Program-made: the position numbers and the translations under genes | Notes under the pieces: generated by a model | Databases searched by the model: none | Told to the model about the DNA's origin: nothing | The model's input: only the letters and a program-made list of their open reading frames with translations | Shown: positions 15,379-17,525 of the stretch, one piece after another | How the letters are laid out: each line of letters opens with the position of its first letter | Position numbering within the stretch: the stretch's first letter is position 1 | Origin: Roseburia sp. CAG:303 | Lineage (GTDB): Bacteria > Bacillota > Clostridia > Lachnospirales > Lachnospiraceae | Reading direction: 5' to 3' | NCBI GenBank assembly: GCA_000437755.1 | Contig: FR900151.1 | Span: forward strand, 6,159 to 23,683 | DNA length: 17,525 nucleotides

Positions 15379-15407
15379 ATTATAATTAGATTTAAACAAA
15401 AAAGCAA
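15379..15407 (-). promoter_or_regulatory. rel: likely promoter for rel
   Basis: On the minus strand TATAAT (15379-15384) is preceded, after 17 bp, by TTGCTT (15402-15407). The -10 is perfect and the -35 matches TTGACA at four of six positions. It overlaps the downstream arm and T-run of the apt terminator and sits 70 bp upstream of the rel start codon. Confidence 0.55.
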
Positions 15408-15426
15408 CCTTTTCTTTTGGGCTGCT
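15398..15426 (-). terminator. rho-independent terminator after apt
   Basis: Minus-strand AGCAGCC (15420-15426) can pair with GGTTGCT (15403-15409), seven pairs including one G-T, around a 10-base A-rich loop, followed by a run of six T. It starts 21 bp past the apt stop and separates apt from rel. Confidence 0.75.
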
Positions 15427-15446
15427 CTTTTGCTTCTATCCGGTAT

Positions 15447-15971
15447 TTATTTTCCGTCGTAGCAGATTACGGATTCCACCCGCTGTCCTTCCAGACGTTC
15501 CCGTCCCTTTAAACCTGCCAGTTCAATCAGAAATACGATTCCCACAACTTCTCCGCCAAGCTGGTTTACCAGTTTGATAATAGCTTCTGTTGTTCCGCCG
15601 GTTGCAATCAGGTCATCTACGATTACCACCTTCTGCCCCGGACGTATGGCATCCTTATGCATCTCGATCACGGCACTGCCATATTCCAGCTCATACTCTT
15701 CTGATATGGTTTCACATGGAAGTTTTCCTTTTTTACGCACCGGAACAAAAGATTTGTGAAGATTATATGCAATCGGTACGCCAAAGATGAAACCTCTTGA
15801 TTCAGGACCAACTACAACATCAAAATCCAGATCCGCAATCTTCTCCTGCATGGAATCAATCGCAAGATGTAAACCATCTGCGTCCTGAAGAACACTTGTA
15901 ATATCGCGGAAGATAATTCCCTCTTCCGGAAAATCAGGAATACTTCTGATATAATCGTCTATTGTTTTCAT
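15447..15971 (-). CDS. apt: adenine phosphoribosyltransferase
   Basis: A purine salvage enzyme that makes AMP and pyrophosphate from adenine and PRPP. The 174 residues are typical. The start shows IPDFPEEGIIFRDITSVLQD, the adenine-binding region common to Apt; VVGPESRGFIFG follows near 53-64; and the PRPP-binding loop is VVIVDDLIATGGTTEA at 115-130. The start has AAAAGGAG about 8 bp upstream. It follows recJ by 50 bp, has a possible promoter at 16014-16042 and is closed by the hairpin at 15398-15426. The recJ-apt-rel order is widespread in Firmicutes. Confidence 0.97.
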   Translation of the reverse strand: MKTIDDYIRSIPDFPEEGIIFRDITSVLQDADGLHLAIDSMQEKIADLDFDVVVGPESRGFIFGVPIAYNLHKSFVPVRKKGKLPCETISEEYELEYGSAVIEMHKDAIRPGQKVVIVDDLIATGGTTEAIIKLVNQLGGEVVGIVFLIELAGLKGRERLEGQRVESVICYDGK

Positions 15972-16013
15972 AGTAAACTCCTTTTCCTATTGTAACTATT
16001 GCCTGTCTTTCCT

Positions 16014-16042
16014 ATTATAACTCAAACGGAAGTATTTGAAAA
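16014..16042 (-). promoter_or_regulatory. apt: possible promoter for apt
   Basis: On the minus strand TATAAT (16014-16019) lies 17 bp downstream of TTTTCA (16037-16042, four of six matches to TTGACA), 42 bp before the apt start. The -35 is inside the last codons of recJ. The perfect -10 is the main support. Confidence 0.4.
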
Positions 16043-17525
16043 GCAGTAATTATGAATAATAATCTGTTTTTCTGCGGTACCACGGAATACATTGACCTGA
16101 GGATAATAGATTATGGACATCCGGACAGAATTTGTAAGCCCCATCTGTACGGCACGAAGCTGCTCTTTGCCGTATGCTTTTTCGATCTCCGAAAGAAATT
16201 CATCGGCCTTACGAAAGATCAGTGCCGGCATCGGAAAGTGCTGTCCGCTTAACAGGGTAAGTTTAAGCGAATCCTTATTTTTTCCGATGATCCGTATCCC
16301 TGCAATGGATACATCTTTTTCGGCAAATACCGGCTTTTCATTCCCCTTTCCGAAAGGTTCAAGTAAGGACAATTCTTCCACAAAATCATTGGTAATGTAT
16401 TCAAACGGAAGTCTGGTATCAATCCAGACTTTTGGAATCAGATCCTCGTCGGTCAATGCCGTTTTGTGATTCAACATCGTTCGGAGTTTTTCTATATTCT
16501 CTTCTTTCAGAGAAAGTCCTGCCGCCATCTCGTGTCCACCAAACCGGTCGAGCAGTTCCCGGCAGCCGGCGAGCTCCTCAAAGATATTGCAGCCTTCGAT
16601 GGATCGTGCAGAACCCTTGACACCTTCCTCTGCCCTGGTCAGGATAATCACCGGCTTCCATAATTTTTCACGCACTCTTCCGGCAATGATGCCGGCGATG
16701 CTTTCATGAACCTGGGGGAGATACAGGACAAGTATTTTATCTTCCCCATACTTCTCACATTCCTGCAGCGCGAATTCCACTCCCTCTTCGGTATATTCCT
16801 TCCGTTTATCATTCAGTTCCTTCAGCCGTTTTGCAGTCTCGGCTGCTCTGGAAGGATCTTTTTCGTAGAAAAGCCCGAAGGAGAGTTTTGCGGTTTCCAG
16901 CCTTCCGCCAGCATTGAGGCATGGTCCGAGCACAAAACCGATATGATAAGAAGTGATATGATTCAGATCCAGTGCGTTTGCCTCGGCTAACGCGAGTAAG
17001 CCGTTATTATCCGTTCCTGCAATCCGATTCAACCCGAGTTTTGCAAGAATCCGGTTTTCCCCGGTCAGGTCGACCACATCCCCGATGGTTGCAATCGCCG
17101 CAAATACGATATATTTTTCCAGAATTATGCCAGCCTGATCGGGAATCCGTCCAAGCCTCGCATATAATGCCTGGATTAATTTATAAGCGACAGCACCCCC
17201 ACAAAGCAGTTTATACGGGTAGACACAATCCGGCTGTTTTGGATTAATGGTAGCATCCGCATTTACCCGCAGAAAACGGTGGCCCTGTTCCGTTTCTTCA
17301 TAAGGAATTTCATGATGATCCGTGACGATAACCGTCATGCCAAGTTCTTTTGCATAGGCAATCTGTTCGATGGCAGCAATACCATTGTCACAGGTAACGA
17401 TGGTATCTACCCCGTCCTGCCATGCCTTGTCAATCAGATGCTCATTGATTCCGTATCCGTCCTTTATCCGATCCGGAATATCCATGGAAACCATGGCACC
17501 GGCGGCTTCGAGTCCGTCCGTCAGA
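16022..17525 (-). CDS. recJ: single-stranded-DNA exonuclease RecJ, 3' part (start outside window)
   Basis: A 5'-3' single-strand exonuclease of the DHH superfamily, acting in recombination and repair. The frame is open through the window edge (LTDGLEAAGAMVSMDIPDR), so the ATG at 17494 is internal. About 500 codons are visible. They show VDTIVTCDNGIAA, the DHH motif VIVTDHHEIPYE, PYKLLCGGAVAYKL, the FVLGPCLNAGGRLETA block and the DHHA1 motif DRFGGHEMAAGLSL. A C-terminal OB-type region (KPVFAEKDVSIAGIRIIGKN and VNVFRGTAEKQIIIHNY) follows. The first DHH-domain motifs lie upstream of the window. apt follows 50 bp later. Confidence 0.95.
   Translation of the reverse strand, partial: LTDGLEAAGAMVSMDIPDRIKDGYGINEHLIDKAWQDGVDTIVTCDNGIAAIEQIAYAKELGMTVIVTDHHEIPYEETEQGHRFLRVNADATINPKQPDCVYPYKLLCGGAVAYKLIQALYARLGRIPDQAGIILEKYIVFAAIATIGDVVDLTGENRILAKLGLNRIAGTDNNGLLALAEANALDLNHITSYHIGFVLGPCLNAGGRLETAKLSFGLFYEKDPSRAAETAKRLKELNDKRKEYTEEGVEFALQECEKYGEDKILVLYLPQVHESIAGIIAGRVREKLWKPVIILTRAEEGVKGSARSIEGCNIFEELAGCRELLDRFGGHEMAAGLSLKEENIEKLRTMLNHKTALTDEDLIPKVWIDTRLPFEYITNDFVEELSLLEPFGKGNEKPVFAEKDVSIAGIRIIGKNKDSLKLTLLSGQHFPMPALIFRKADEFLSEIEKAYGKEQLRAVQMGLTNSVRMSIIYYPQVNVFRGTAEKQIIIHNYCFSNTSV

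Noticed and set aside
371..17494. Numerous plus-strand and out-of-frame open readings of 60-150 codons opposite the synthetase, rel and recJ genes.
   Set aside because: They lie antisense to well-conserved genes, lack ribosome binding sites and have no recognisable motifs; they are shadows of coding bias.

Overview
The window looks like chromosomal DNA of a low-to-mid GC Firmicute, most likely a Lachnospiraceae-type clostridium. Supporting this are strong AGGAGG-like ribosome binding sites, TTGACA/TATAAT promoters, and the Clostridia-type gene order recJ-apt-rel-(metallo-hydrolase)-hemZ ... hisS-aspS. Every gene I support reads on the minus strand, so the biological order runs from high to low coordinates.

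Housekeeping block 1 (17525 to 10910): the 3' part of recJ (single-strand exonuclease), apt (adenine salvage) closed by a hairpin terminator, rel (bifunctional (p)ppGpp synthetase/hydrolase) with its own likely promoter, a glyoxalase-II-like metallo-beta-lactamase-fold hydrolase, and the radical SAM protein hemZ.

Island between hemZ and hisS (10913 to about 6660): this interrupts the expected hemZ-hisS neighbourhood. I read most of it as the collapsed remains of a type 1 BREX phage-defence operon, still in canonical order: brxA start, pglX end, an intact AlbA/Schlafen-type ATPase gene, pglZ and brxL. brxB, brxC, most of brxA and nearly all of pglX are gone; brxA is fused to the pglX tail. pglZ has a nonsense codon and several internal deletions, one removing the part that should carry the catalytic Asp motif. 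brxL is reduced to four or five short conserved blocks. Only the AlbA/Schlafen ATPase gene is intact; a decayed 12-bp tandem repeat follows it. Next to this lie a ribbon-helix-helix regulator gene with a textbook promoter and a stand-alone HD-GYP gene. They form the front of the next operon.

Housekeeping block 2 (6026 to 1): hisS, aspS, serS, glyA and the 5' part of aroC, tightly packed and probably co-transcribed from the ribbon-helix-helix promoter. aspS, normally essential, carries a perfect 17-bp tandem duplication near its start. It throws the reading frame and stops the native reading after 43 codons; removing one copy restores a normal AspRS. This is either an assembly error or a real, easily reversible mutation.

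I found no tRNA or rRNA gene, CRISPR array, integrase, transposase or T-box. The notable content is the BREX fossil with its surviving ATPase and the aspS duplication. Family assignments for the BREX pieces rest on recalled conserved motifs and need a profile search.
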